A stretch of 64,000 nucleotides of DNA from NCBI GenBank assembly GCA_036346355.1, contig CM070578.1:13096501-13160500 (forward strand), given 5' to 3'. A program made the translations under genes and the position numbers. The notes under the pieces were generated by a model. That model did no database searches. It was not told where the DNA came from and worked only from the letters and a program-made list of their open reading frames with translations. Below are positions 33,601-44,040 of the stretch, piece by piece; the first letter of the stretch is position 1, and each line of letters opens with the position of its first letter. This DNA comes from Rhipidocladum racemiflorum (Eukaryota > Streptophyta > Magnoliopsida > Poales > Poaceae).

Positions 33601-36600
33601 TGGCATAGGTGTATATATCTTGTATATATGGCTCCAGCACATTTGCCACAAAAGATCCAAGTTCAGAAAATCCAAGATCCACTAATTAAAATAAAAAATC
33701 CCACCTTATCCTCTAGTCAAGCAAATCGGCCGACCCCTCCCTCAACCCTTCTCTTATCCTCTTGCTAGATGTTGGGAGATCGCAGATTGCACCGAAAGGG
33801 TGGCAGCTCCTCGCCTCCTCCGCAGAGGCACAGCGCACCGCCAGCCCCTTCAGTCGTCGTGTACTGCCTCTGCCCGCCCATCGCAGGCCCGCCGCGCTCG
33901 CCCCCTCCATCGCAGGCCCGCCGCGTCGCCCGAGGGTCCTTGCTGCCTTCATTGCCACACACACCTCGCTCCCTCCGCCGGCTCACTGCCCGAGGGACCC
34001 TCCATCGCCCTATTCCTCCGTCGCCGCCCAAGCCCTGAGGGGCGTGCTCCGTCACCGCCTAAGGCCGAGGGGCCTGCTCCGTTGCCGAGCGCCGCCCGCC
34101 CCAGTCGAGACGAGCTGCCCTGGCGTCCCCCTCTGGATGTCGCGACGACTAGGCGTCGCCTAGGCGACGTTGTGACAACTATGCTAATACCTGCAAGTAA
34201 AAGGCCCACATAAATTCTCTAATACTAGCAAGTAAAAAGCCCAGATGATACTTGTCAGAACTCAGGCTGGCAGTCTGAAATGTTGATCCTGGCAATGCTG
34301 CCAGCAGATAAATTCTCTAATGCCTGCAAGTAAAAATCCCAGATAAATTCTCTAATACCTGCAAGTAAAGAACCCAGATAATACTTGTCATAACTCAGGT
34401 TGGCAGTCTGAAATGTTGGTCCTGGCAAATGCTGCTAGCAGATAAATTCTCTAATACTTCATATGTTCCATCTGCCGGTGCTAGTTTTATACTAGCGCTG
34501 ATAATGCTAAGTTCAGGATCCATTGGAGGAGACCCGTCAGTCTCTGTTGTCTGTTCTGAATATATTTGTCTGTTTAAAGTTAAAATTGGTTTACTAGGAT
34601 CTTGTCTAATCCCATGTGGTCAAAACGACGATAGCCTGCAAATGGTGCTTTGCTTCTGCCCTTTGCAAAGACTGAAGTTGCTGCTTCTGCCTACTGCAAA
34701 AAGTAAAGTTCAAATTCAATGGAGTATATGGTTGCCATTTGCATTTCAATGTGACTGATTGATCTTTCAACACAGTTTAATAGTTTCTATGGCATGTCTA
34801 CTATCACTATGTTAACCTAATAATTTGTGAAGAATGTCTCGTAGGAAAAAATACCATACTGATTTTACCGAGTTAACCGTTCAGTATGTGAATATTGTGA
34901 ATCACCATCTAAAATCGTCTGTTTCCAGATTTGGATGGCGTGGTCAGTCACGAGATAGCATTGGGACAGTTCTCTGTGTTGATGATGATGGAATCTTGAG
35001 GGTTGGTTTTCCAGGAGCTTCTAGGGGATGGAGAGCTGATCCTGCTGAAATTGAAAGGGTTGAAGAATATAAGGTTGGTAACTGGGTTCGGATTCGTCCC
35101 TCACTAACGGTTGCTGTACATGGCATGGAGTCTATTACTCCTGGAAGTGTTGGTGTTGTATACTCTATTAGACCAGACAGCAGCCTTTTATTGGGCCTTT
35201 GCTATTTGGGCAATCCATGGCTTTGTGAACCAGAGGAGGTTGAACATGTTGATCCCTTCAAGGTAGATTTTTCTTGTACTCTCTACCATTTTCTCTCTTA
35301 TGATCCATGCTCATGTGTGTTTACATTTACTCATTGCATTAGGGTTCCTTTGGTATTGTGGGGCCTTTTTTATCTGCACTTTTATTTCACTACCATTTTG
35401 GATATATAAACTAATTGATACCTCTTTTAAGGGCCATAGCTGAAATATTCTACTAGAATTGGTTAATCAATTTGGTAAAGGTTCTCTCAACTAACTAGAT
35501 TCTACAGCGCAGCACAGCAATGACAAACTGGCCCTTGGACACATCTGTGCTTCTGTGATCTTTTATGTCATACTTCGGTTTTGCTTAGTGTGATTTTCTT
35601 GTGTCTGAAAATTTTCCAGATTGGTGACCAAGTTTGTGTAAAGAGATCTGTTGCGGAGCCTAGATATGCCTGGGGTGGTGAGACTCATCACAGCGTGGGA
35701 AAAATAATTGACATCGAGAGTGATGGTCTGCTCATAATTGATATCCCGAATCGGTCTGCACCATGGCAGGCGGATCCATCAGACATGGAAAAGATTGAGA
35801 ATTTGAAGGTATGAATCTCCCTAATATTTCCTTTTGAGCTACTCTTAGTTCTGCTGTTAGTATAGAAAATTAATTGGATCCTCATCTTCTGTTTCGATTT
35901 GCAGGTTGGTGATTGGATTAGAGTCAAAGCAACAGTACCGTCCCCAAAATATGGATGGGAGGATGTTACTCGTAACAGTATTGGGGTAGTTCATAGTCTG
36001 GAAGAAGACGGGGATATGGGTGTTGCTTTCTGCTTCAGAAGCAAGCTCTTTCTTTGCTCGGTTGCAGATGTGGAGAAGGCCCAGCCATTTGTGGTAGGGG
36101 AAAAGGTTCATGTGTTACCTTCCATATCTCAGCCACGCCTTGGATGGTCGAATGAAACTGCAGCAACCATTGGGGCCATCTCAAGGATAGACATGGATGG
36201 GACTCTAAATGTCAAGGTTTCCAGCAGAAAGAGCTTGTGGAAGGTAGCTCCAGGTGATGCTGAGAGGCTTTCAGCTTTTGAGGTTGGAGACTGGGTGCGC
36301 TTGAAACCAAGTATTGGGAGCAGACCTACTTATGACTGGAACAGTGTTGGGAAAATAAGCATTGCAGTAGTCCATAGCATTCAGGACTCTGGTTACTTGG
36401 AGTTGGCAGGTTGTTTCAGGAAAGGGAAATGGTTAACTCATAACACAGACATTGAGAAAGTACAGCCCTTTAAGATTGGTCATCATGTTCGGTTCCGTGC
36501 TGGAATTTCAGAGCCCAGGTGGGGATGGAGAGATGCAAAGCCTGATTCTAGAGGCATAATCGCTGGTGTCCATGCTGATGGAGAAGTAAGGGTGGCCTTC

Positions 36601-37461
36601 TTTGGTGTGCCTGGGCTGTGGAGAGGTGATCCTGCAGATCTTGGGATTGAGCAAGTCTTTGAGGTTGGAGACTGGGTTACGCTGAGGAATGACGCGGATG
36701 ATTGGAAGTCGCTCAAACCAGGTAGCATTGGTGTGGTGCATGGGATTGGATACCAAGATGATGTTTGGGATGGAACCATTCATGTCGCATTTTGTGGTGA
36801 GCAGGAAAGGTGGATAGGGCTTTCTAGTCAGCTTGAAGGAATCAGCAGGTTTGTTGTTGGGCAGCGTGTGCGGATCAGAGGCTGTATCCGCCAGCCAAGA
36901 TTTGGGTGGTCTAATCATAGTCATTCAAGTATAGGGACCATCTCATCTATTGATGCCGATGGGAAGCTTAGGATTCATACACCAGCTGGTGCCAGGGCTT
37001 GGTTAATAGACCCAGCGGAGGTGGAAAAAGTGGAGGACGAGGAGGAAGTTTGCGTCGGAGATTGGGTGAAGGTTAAGGACTGCATTGCAACGCCCACATA
37101 TCAATGGGGTGATGTGAACCACAGCAGCATTGGGGTGGTCCACCGGGCTGAGGATGGAGAGCTCTGGATTTCTTTCTGTTTCTGTGAGAGACTATGGTTG
37201 TGCAAAGGTTGGGAGGTGGAGAAGGTGAGGCCCTTCCGGCAAGGCGACAGAGTACTGTTAAGACCTGGCCTTGTAACCCCACGGTGGGGATGGAGGATGG
37301 AGACATATGCGAGTAAAGGCGAGGTTGTAGGTGTTGATGCAAACGGGAAGCTGAGGATCAAGTTTCGGTGGAGGACCCGACTTTGGATTGGGGACCCTGC
37401 TGATATTATTCTTGATGATATCCCATCATTGATGGAGGCTTCTAATGGCTTTTGTTCATAG
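21665..37461 (+). CDS. KEG: KEG E3 ubiquitin ligase (RING, kinase-like, ankyrin, HERC2-like repeats)
   Basis: Fifteen exons: 21665-22404, 24099-24449, 24526-24756, 25240-25365, 25442-25772, 25850-26007, 26206-26363, 26553-26674, 26776-26910, 28560-28684, 29065-29169, 29399-29632, 34929-35262, 35620-35808, 35905-37461. They join in frame to 4896 bp, 1631 residues, close to the length of the Arabidopsis protein as I recall it. Domains: C3HC4 RING (C6, C9, C25, H27, C30, C33, C48, C51); kinase-like domain about 130-440 with Lys175 in VAVK, but CMSIKPSN replaces HRDxKPxN and SDYG replaces DFG; ankyrin repeats about 470-830; HERC2-like repeats (GDWVR...GWxxxxxxSxGxV) about 860-1631, half of them in the last exon. 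Known family role: ubiquitinates ABI5 and related bZIPs at the trans-Golgi/early endosome to restrain ABA signalling. Fourteen introns; the donor of intron 10 is GC. No frame break seen. Confidence 0.95.
22405..24098 (+). other. KEG intron 1
   Basis: 1694 bp, GT...AG, interrupting the codon for Arg247 in phase 2. It holds no recognised element. The reading frame of exon 1 runs on to 22423, but the splice to 24099 restores the kinase-domain continuation YGADIARGVAEL. Confidence 0.85.
24816..25057. mobile_element. Stowaway-like MITE in KEG intron 3
   Basis: 242 bp between TA dinucleotides, with ends CTTCATCTGTTTTC and, at the right, CAGAATGAAGGGAG; these are imperfect inverted copies in the Stowaway style (TACTCCCTCCGT). 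It is decayed and non-coding. Confidence 0.7.
26911..28559 (+). other. KEG intron 9
   Basis: 1649 bp, GT...AG, between ankyrin-encoding exons. Contains several short ORFs and AT-rich tracts. I saw nothing I can name in it. Confidence 0.7.
28685..29064 (+). other. KEG intron 10 with a GC donor (GC-AG intron)
   Basis: The exon ends CACAG and the intron starts GCAAGT. This is the only join I found that keeps the frame from DVRNH into RGWTLRDFLERLPREWIS. A nearby GTAACT donor (28689) would put the next exon out of frame. Confidence 0.85.
29950..30053. repeat. Intronic tandem repeat, unit left of the insertion
   Basis: A unit containing ACTCAGGTTGGCAGTC and GCCAGCAGATAAATTCTC, repeated twice more at 34192-34462 with small changes. 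The 8-bp target of the hAT insertion lies within it. Confidence 0.8.
30054..34183. mobile_element. hAT-type element in KEG intron 12, hosting a probable solo LTR
   Basis: Ends CATAGTTGTCA and TGACAACTATG, with a perfect 8-bp duplication CTAATACC at 30046-30053 and 34184-34191. Subterminal sequence is rich in CTAGGCG/CGCCTAG words. Without the internal LTR it is about 750 bp and has no transposase. The right part (about 33760-34130) is GC-rich with ORFs on both strands but no recognisable domain; it could be a captured exon scrap or simply compositional. Confidence 0.88.
30112..33485 (+). mobile_element. Probable solo LTR (Gypsy-type) nested in the intronic hAT element
   Basis: 3374 bp from TGAAACAACCTAG to GGTCGCCACA, flanked by a perfect 5-bp duplication CCTAG (30107-30111 and 33486-33490). 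I found no primer-binding site, polypurine tract, coding domain or internal LTR boundary, so one long LTR left by recombination is the simplest reading. Purine-rich (GGAGGAGAAGAAAAG) sequence lies near 31370-31570. Confidence 0.75.
34192..34462. repeat. Intronic tandem repeat, units right of the insertion
   Basis: Two further copies of the unit seen at 29950-30053, plus a shorter piece (CTGCAAGTAAA...CCCAGATAAATTCTCTAATA) between them. Confidence 0.8.
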
Positions 37462-38249
37462 ACTTGCGGTATTTTTTTTTTGACTCCATACCTGATTTCT
37501 TTCTCCCTTCCATTGTGCAGTATTTCAAATTTAGTAAGATATCAATCTGTAGTGGAGTTGCACATAGGTATCATCACGTAGGCATGGCGGGTTGTATTTG
37601 CGTGCTATGCAGGGAGGGAAGAATGAAAAGAGGCTGTGAAACTTGAAATAGGCATGATAACCACCGCCTAGGTTTTTACATGTATAATTACGCACCTGAC
37701 TCCCTTTTCTCTATCAGGGTATCATATACCAGTGTACAGATTTGGACCTGAACATTAATTTAATTGATAGTGTTCTTGTATCTTTACTTGTTTGGCGAAT
37801 GTGCTGTTAGGTTTTGTAAGCTCTGGCTCAGTGTGGACTGTGGAGTGCCAAGCCGTGCCCCATGTCCAGGAAGTGACTACATCCTGCTGCGATACAGATC
37901 AGATGGTGTCGTGTGTTATCCCAAGCTGTTGCATCTGGTGTTATGCTGTTCTGATGGTGTAATTACAAACTGTAGTGAGCTTAGCAGAACTTCAGGTTCC
38001 AGTTGCCAAGAAGAAGAGAGGATAGCTTTGTTGTTTTCTGTTCTGGGGAATATACCAGTATACTGGACACTAGTTGTGTTCCTTTGTTGTTTACCCGTAT
38101 ACAAATACAGTGCTTTTCAGTTTTCTTTCAGGATCCGCTCTCGTAACGGGGCACTGTGGTACATTTCTGGCAGAAGCAGGCTGCTCCGCTACAAGTTTGG
38201 AAGAAGGCGGTTGTAGTTACACATGGTGTTAGGTTGTAGTTACACATGG
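37462..38249 (+). other. KEG 3' UTR and downstream flank
   Basis: Follows the KEG stop codon. T-rich stretches occur near 37470. The polyadenylation site cannot be fixed by eye. A 24-bp direct duplication (TTGTAGTTACACATGGTGTTAG) occupies about 38213-38255 and abuts the solo LTR. Confidence 0.5.
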
Positions 38250-39074
38250 TGTTAGTGTTTCGTGCACCGGTAATATGAATTTTTGGTTAGTGGGGGTCGC
38301 GCGCTCCCTCTCTTCGAATGGTTGACTCAAGAAGTCAAGGGTTTATACTGATTCGGGCTGAATGTCTCTACTCCAGTTCGTGCTGTCGGCGTGTATTGTT
38401 TTTTGAGGCGAACGATTGCCAAGGGGTTACAGATGAAGCAGGGTTTCGGTCGATCGATCTCCCTCGCCCTCGGGTGCCCTGCTTCTCCTTATAGACTCGA
38501 AGGGGACATGTTACATGGGAGTTTGGAAAGAAAAAAGAAAGGGTACTATACGTCTGGGAGTCTGGTCTTCTGTCTTGTCGTCTGACCGGGCTCCGCCTAC
38601 CCCCATGCCGGGTTGGTAGTCCTGCGAGGGGTCCTCGGCCGGCCGACGGGTGACGACCGCTTCAGACGATCGTCAGCCTCGGCAATTAATTGTTTTTGAC
38701 CTCAGCGTGGCCTCGGGAGGGGGCACTCTCCTCTGTCAGGATGATAGGACCAGGGCTTGACTTCCTGGCGAGTCCTCTGACATCATCGGGAAGGTGCCGC
38801 CTACCCTGGTACGGACGTCATGGAGCGCCGCGCACGTAGGGCAGTTGGTCAGACGTCAGCGCAGGGCTTGACCCCTCGACTGCAGGTTGAGCCGTCCGAC
38901 CGCGTGCTCCGACCTAAGAGGTCGGGGCCTGCCGACCGTTCGGAGCAGGTTCGAATCAGGGCCAGGTCCACTCTTCATGGCCCACGGGCCCTTCGCTAGA
39001 GCTGGGCTTCTAAAGAGGTCAGTCCGTTCCTGGTTCCGGGCTGATGGGGGTACCCATGGTATATGTACTCGTTA
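38250..39074 (-). mobile_element. Solo LTR of the Gypsy C family
   Basis: 825 bp flanked by CATGG (38245-38249 and 39075-39079). On the minus strand its start TAACGAGTACATATACC and its end GGTGCACGAAACACTAACA align by eye with TGACGGGTACCCATGCC and GGTGCACGAAACACCGACA of the Gypsy C LTRs. Many differences are C-to-T or G-to-A, as expected for an old methylated copy. No internal region is present. Confidence 0.85.
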
Positions 39075-39079
39075 CATGG

Positions 39080-40583
39080 GCCGAGTAAAACTAGACCTTT
39101 TGGGATCAAATTTTGTCAATTAAGTGAAAATTCTTGTAGATGTCAATAGGGACCAGACATGCTAAGCCTGGTCTGTAAGAAAAAACGAAGGGCAATGCAG
39201 AGGTTCATGAAACATCGTTGTCAGCTGGGGCACCATGGGCGTATTGAAACCCGGCATATAAGCCACTAGTGTTGACTCGTCAGAGACGGACTTTCCTAAC
39301 GAAAGCTCAACAAATACGGTTCAGTTGCACGAGCAAAGAGACGGCATACGAGAGGTAGCTATTTGGGTAGTGTCCCACGGTCCACTGTCCGCAGGTGCTT
39401 GACCCCGACAGTTTCTGCACATAGCCAGTAGCTATTACTAAGTACCCTACAATACCAAGTCACGTTAGATACATGTACTCGGTCTAAGTTTATAAGTGGT
39501 ATTTTTCTAATAATTTTGTCTATAAATAAAAGATGTATTTCATATTTTAATATAAAATTAATGTGATGTTCTCTATATACCTTTAATAAATATCTAGCTT
39601 TACTTTATATTCTCTACATACATGTATTGAATATACTAGTGCTTAGTGATAATAATTACGGTTAATCTAGTCATTTTAACTATCTTCTTGATCTATGTGC
39701 CAAGAAAAAATACGTCTGGCAAGGATTACGAGTCACATGCTGTTTTGGACCTATACCTTTATAAGAAAATGTCCATAAAAACGAATAATGTCTATTATCA
39801 AATTATCTTGTTACGGCTCCAATCAGTTATGCCCACGAATTGCTTGGTTATGGCTCCGACCATGTGTACTCTATTAACTTACACTGGTCCGTCCCGATCA
39901 GTTCTAACCGGTCGGGATAGTCAGTTACTTCCGCACAGGAATAACATGCGAACAGTTTGCGCAGGTACAAATAACTGATCAAAAGTTATCTCCCATGAAG
40001 AGACGTCTCTTGGCTAAAAGACATTTCTTGGCAAAAAGGCACCATTCGATCAAAAGACACCTTTTAGAGCATAACCGCCACCTCTTCATTATGTATAAAT
40101 AGGATAGCCATTCTTATCATTAGAGATATATGGACACATCTGAAAAAACATCTCGATATACTGAGATATCTCAACAATTCTGTAGTACTATGTCAAAGCC
40201 ATTTGGCTAATAAAAATAGTTTTACGTCCCTTCTTTTGCATTTTTGTGATTTTAGAGGCTTGCAACCAATTTTATTTATAAGCTCGATCTAGAGACCTCA
40301 TATCTTAAACGTCAATTTTATTTATAAGCTCGATCTAGAGACCTCATGTCTTAAGCGATCCAGAGACTTCATGTTTTGAACATCGATAACGTCTTATAAA
40401 TTTTGAATGGAGGGAATATTCTAGTTAGTACGGCTAATAGCAGTATTGTATTCCTTCCAAGACATGATTGGCTCATAATTTCATACGTGCATTGCCGAAG
40501 GGAAGACAATTCAAACTGCAGGCACGTTTGGACGCTGAAAAGAAGAGCCCTTTTGAATCTACTACTCACTTTCATGCATGATA
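39080..40583. other. Spacer between solo LTR and Gypsy B, no gene recognised
   Basis: Mostly AT-rich. A TATA-like TGTATAAATAGG lies near 40093 in sequence that could be part of an old LTR, but no LTR ends were identified. No coding domain was found. Confidence 0.5.
40266..40361. repeat. Two-copy tandem repeat, unit about 46-48 bp
   Basis: CAATTTTATTTATAAGCTCG...GAGACCTCAT occurs twice in direct succession with few differences. A third, shorter echo (CCAGAGACTTCATG) follows. Confidence 0.85.
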
Positions 40584-40585
40584 TA

Positions 40586-40689
40586 CTCCGTCACAAATAG
40601 TTACTATCGCTGTAGACATAGATATAATCAAGATTTTGAAACTGATATTGTTAATATCTTTTAAATATTTAAATTAGATATATAAATAT
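40586..40689. mobile_element. Stowaway MITE, left half (split by Gypsy B)
   Basis: Begins CTCCGTCACAAATAGTTAC after TA. It continues at 58672-58821, whose inverted end reads CTCCCTCACGTCACTAATAG. Together they make about 254 bp, the size of the intact relative at 59267-59525. Confidence 0.85.
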
Positions 40690-40723
40690 TGTCAAGGCCC
40701 CAAACTTCAAGAACTCCTGGGAC

Positions 40724-40919
40724 ATCCGGAGTATCCGGATCAACATCCGGAGTGTCCGGATCCAACCCGGAATGTCCGGATAAAAGTCCGGAGTATCCGG
40801 ATTGGGCTGACCGAACACCCCAACCCGGAGTGTCCGGACTGAATGTCCGGAGTGTCCGGGTTGATTCCACCGAAGACCCCAACCCGGAGTCTCCGGGTTA
40901 GAGGCCGGAGTGTCCGGTA
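40724..40919. promoter_or_regulatory. CGGA-N3-TCCG dyad array in U3 of Gypsy B 5' LTR
   Basis: Eight copies, most of the form ATCCGGAGTGTCCGGAT or ACCCGGAGTGTCCGGAC. Centres are GTA, GTG, ATG and GTC. The last copy lies about 20 bp upstream of the TATA box at 40937-40944. Confidence 0.8.
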
Positions 40920-40936
40920 TGTCTTGAGGGGTCTTG

Positions 40937-40944
40937 TATAAAAG
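40937..40944 (+). promoter_or_regulatory. Gypsy B LTR TATA box
   Basis: TATAAAAG, directly downstream of the dyad array and followed by a pyrimidine-rich leader. The same arrangement recurs at about 56145 in the 3' LTR. Confidence 0.75.
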
Positions 40945-41182
40945 TCCCATTTCGTGGGTTCACTCCCTTCTTTCTTCTCCACTTGTTCTCTACCCATCCC
41001 GTGCGTCTCCCTCACCCCAACCTTGTCTCCGGTGAGCTCTCCACTCCGGTGACCCTCCGTGGCTCCTCCCCGGCGACTCCTCCATCCCCGGGAACTCCTC
41101 CTCAAGCCGGCATCCTCCATCCTCCACCCGGCGTTGCCTATCCTCCGTCCCACTTGGAGGTAGGTCCTCTTCTTAGGGGTTG

Positions 41183-42085
41183 TGACGGGTACCCATGCCA
41201 TGGGTACCCCCATCAGCCCGGAAGCAAGAACGGGCTGACCTATCACGGCGAAGGCCCAGCACCACCGAAAGGTACTTGGGCCGCGGGGAACGAGCCCCGA
41301 CCTGTACGGGGCCGACCCCGGACGGTCGGCGGACTCCGGTTCCGGACGGTCGGCATACGCCGGCCGCCTAATATTGAAGCTCAGGCTCCACCTACACACG
41401 GGCTAGCAGGGCCCACGCCAGTGTCAGGCGGCTGCCTTGTGCGCAGCGTCCCCTGGCATCCGTACCGGGGTAGGCGGCTCCTTCCCGAGACTGTCAGAAG
41501 GGCCACCGAAGAAGTCAAGCCCCCCGTCCCGTCGCCTGGCACGCCGCAGAAGATTACGCCCGCTCCCGAGGCCAAGGCAAAGTCAAGCGCCATTAAAGCC
41601 ACCGAGGCTGACAAGAGCACCACGCAACACGCCACCCAGACAGCACTACGCAGACTGTACGCCACAGAACCACCAACCCTGCCTCGGGACGGGCAGGGGG
41701 CGGTCGGACAAGACAGGAACCAGACGTCAAGACGTGCAGGCCCCTTTCCTCGTAGTTTTCACGACTCCCGTGTAACTTGCCTCCTCCGTCTATATAAGGA
41801 GAGGCAGGACCCGAGAGGGAGAGCGGAGAAGGGAGAAAAAACAGTCTTCTAGGTAGCCTCACCACCCTAGCGAAAGCGTCAAGGGGATCGGACAGCCGAC
41901 CGTCCGCCTCGCTTGTACACCCCTTGTTCATCTCCCAAGGATCAATACATCCACACCGCACGAACTGGAGTAGGGACATTCGCCGAACCAAGATACATCT
42001 TCGACTCCTTGAGTCGACCATTCGAGGAGAGGAGCGCGACCCCATCCGACCATAAATTCGTATTGCCGGTGCACGAAACACCGGC
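41183..42085 (+). repeat. Gypsy C 5' LTR
   Basis: About 903 bp, ending GGTGCACGAAACACCGGC. A TATA box (TATATAAG) lies at 41791-41798 in a segment also present in the 3' copy. The first 280 bp have no counterpart at the 3' end of the element. Confidence 0.88.
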
Positions 42086-42089
42086 TAGC

Positions 42090-43900
42090 GCGCGCTGTAG
42101 GGGCCTCTCGCGCGTCTTCACCGACATCCTCATCTTCGGGTTCCCATTCTCCTCCCTGATGGTTTCCTCCCGCTACGATTCGCCGATGTCGAGGGGCTGG
42201 ATCCGCTTCGGCGCCCTCGATTTCATCGTCACTACGGCGGGAGCTTGTCCTCGTCCATTGCCGTCCGGGCCGGGCGCCCTCCATAAGCCTGGATGCGATT
42301 GCGGCGTCCTCGGCAACCTCGGCCTCGAGGCCCAGCGAGCAGCTGGCGGGCCCGTCAGCCGCGGCACTACCCCCGGCAACATTGCCTACGGACTGCGGCG
42401 AGCGGCGACTCCACCCTCCACGAGCTCCCAACTCGTGGCTATGGCCGGTTACGCGCCGGCTTCCCTCCACGACCTACTGACGGATTCCTCCAGCCATGGC
42501 TCTAGCTCCGACAAGGAGTGTGCCCCTTGAAGGGCCTACACCATGAGTGCAATATGGCGGAGTGCGGCGGAGCCATCTGCCACCCGCTACCCTCGGGACC
42601 CTCCTCCGTAGCGAGGCGCGGCGGGAGGAATCCGGCGAGGAAGACAACGCCAAGATCTACAACGCTTTCTTGACCTTCGGCGGCAGCGAGGAGTTAGGCT
42701 TGAAAGGCCGAGCTCGATAAGCTCCAGGCCGAACTGGAGCGCCGTCAGCCTAGCCCACCACCAGCTTCCGGCGCGCGCGCCCGCGCGCGTCAGGTACATC
42801 AGCAATTGGCTGAGGAAGCGAACGACCTTCCGTTCTTCCCTTACGCCAACCAGAACATTGCCGCGGCGGCAATGCTGCTCCGAGGGTCGCTGAGCCAGCG
42901 AACTGAAGCCAAGGCCACCTATCGAGAACCTCCGGGGCGGTAGAGCGTCTTGTCGTTCAAAGACGCCCAAGGTTCTAGCTCCGTGACAGGCGCCACTTCG
43001 GGCCACTGGGCCACTCCTCACAGAGTCGGCGGAGCCAGCCAAGACGGCCCGCCCCACGAACTCCCCAGGCATCATACACCCGGTGCGCCATCGCCTGGGG
43101 ACAAGTATGATCTCCGCACCACCCTCGAGGCGCGAAGGAGAGCTACCGACGCGGCAAAGACTCGCAAGTCGCCGATAGCGGGCGACGCAACCATCCCGAC
43201 CCAGATTCGACGGTCTGGGCGCTGCTCACCCGCGCATCCGCAACCCGACTTCCGGCCGATTCCGGCTCCGACCAACATAGCCAAGTACACGGGGCTACCA
43301 ACCCCAATGTCTGGTTAGAAGACTACCGCTCGCTTTGTCGAGCTGGGGAGCGACAGACGACTCGCTTCGTTATCCAAGATGCCTCCCCATCTATCTTGCG
43401 GACTCGGCTCGAGCATGGCTCGAGTACCTGCCCGCAGATACCATCGGCACCGGGCCGACTGACGAACCTTTCGTCGGAAACTTCCAGGGCACATACAAAC
43501 GCCAGCAACTCTGGGACTGAAGAGCTGCAGCGGCGGGGAGACCCTCGGGACTACATCCGCCGCTTCTCCCAGCGATGCAATGAGCTCCCGACATCCGCGA
43601 CGCCGGCGTCGTCGGCGTTCATCTACGGCACCACGTGCGAGGCCCTGGTCCACAAGTTGGGCTGCGAAGCCCGGACCACCAAGTAGCTCCTCGACATCGC
43701 CACCAACCACGCCTCGGCGAGGAGGCCGTGGGGCCATCTTCGAAAGGAAGACAGCCCACAAGACAGCCCGACCTCGGGCCGGCGCCCCCTCCGCCATACG
43801 ACAAAAGGAAGCGGAAGGGAAGCGAACGCGAAAGGTCGAATAGTCGCCGCCGACCGACCGCCAAACAGCAGCCCGGCAGACCGACCGATTCGAGAAGTTG
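42090..43900 (+). pseudogene. Gypsy C gag, decayed
   Basis: Fragments in several frames resemble plant Gypsy gag: CLPIYLADSARAWLEYLPADTIGT (43390-43450, frame-interrupted), VGNFQGTYKR, then ETLRDYIRRFSQRCNELP-like residues and FIYGTTCEALVHKLGC near 43610-43680. The upstream part (42100-43300) is low in motifs. At least five frame changes are needed. The family is supported by this PF03732-type order. Confidence 0.75.
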
Positions 43901-44040
43901 ATGGATAGTCCGTGCCGAACCACGACTATCCCGTCAAGCACAAGTATCGGATCGCGAAGTCCTGGCGGTTCCTCTCAAAACCCCACGACGTCGCGGGGTA
44001 AGGAAGAGCGCGACGGCGTCCGACAGCCGGGGCAAAAGCG

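Larger units (their letters stand above)
29633..34928 (+). other. KEG intron 12, enlarged by nested insertions
   Basis: 5296 bp, GT...AG, joining exons 12 and 13 in phase 2. About 4.14 kb is the hAT-type element plus target duplication; without it the intron would be about 1.16 kb. The rest includes roughly three copies of a tandem unit of about 140 bp (29950-30053 and 34192-34462). Confidence 0.9.
40690..41182 (+). repeat. Gypsy B 5' LTR, first part
   Basis: Nearly identical to 55898-56391. It carries the U3 dyad array, the TATA box and a CT-rich leader with repeated CTCCG. Interrupted by Gypsy C at GGTTG (41178-41182). Confidence 0.95.

Noticed and set aside
33713..34213. GC-rich ORFs at the right of the intronic hAT element, as a possible transposase or exon
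   Set aside because: All frames on both strands are open because of composition. No transposase motif or known domain seen.
41913..43318. Overlapping ORFs on both strands in Gypsy C
   Set aside because: High GC opens several frames. Only short stretches match gag; antisense ORFs here have no domain.
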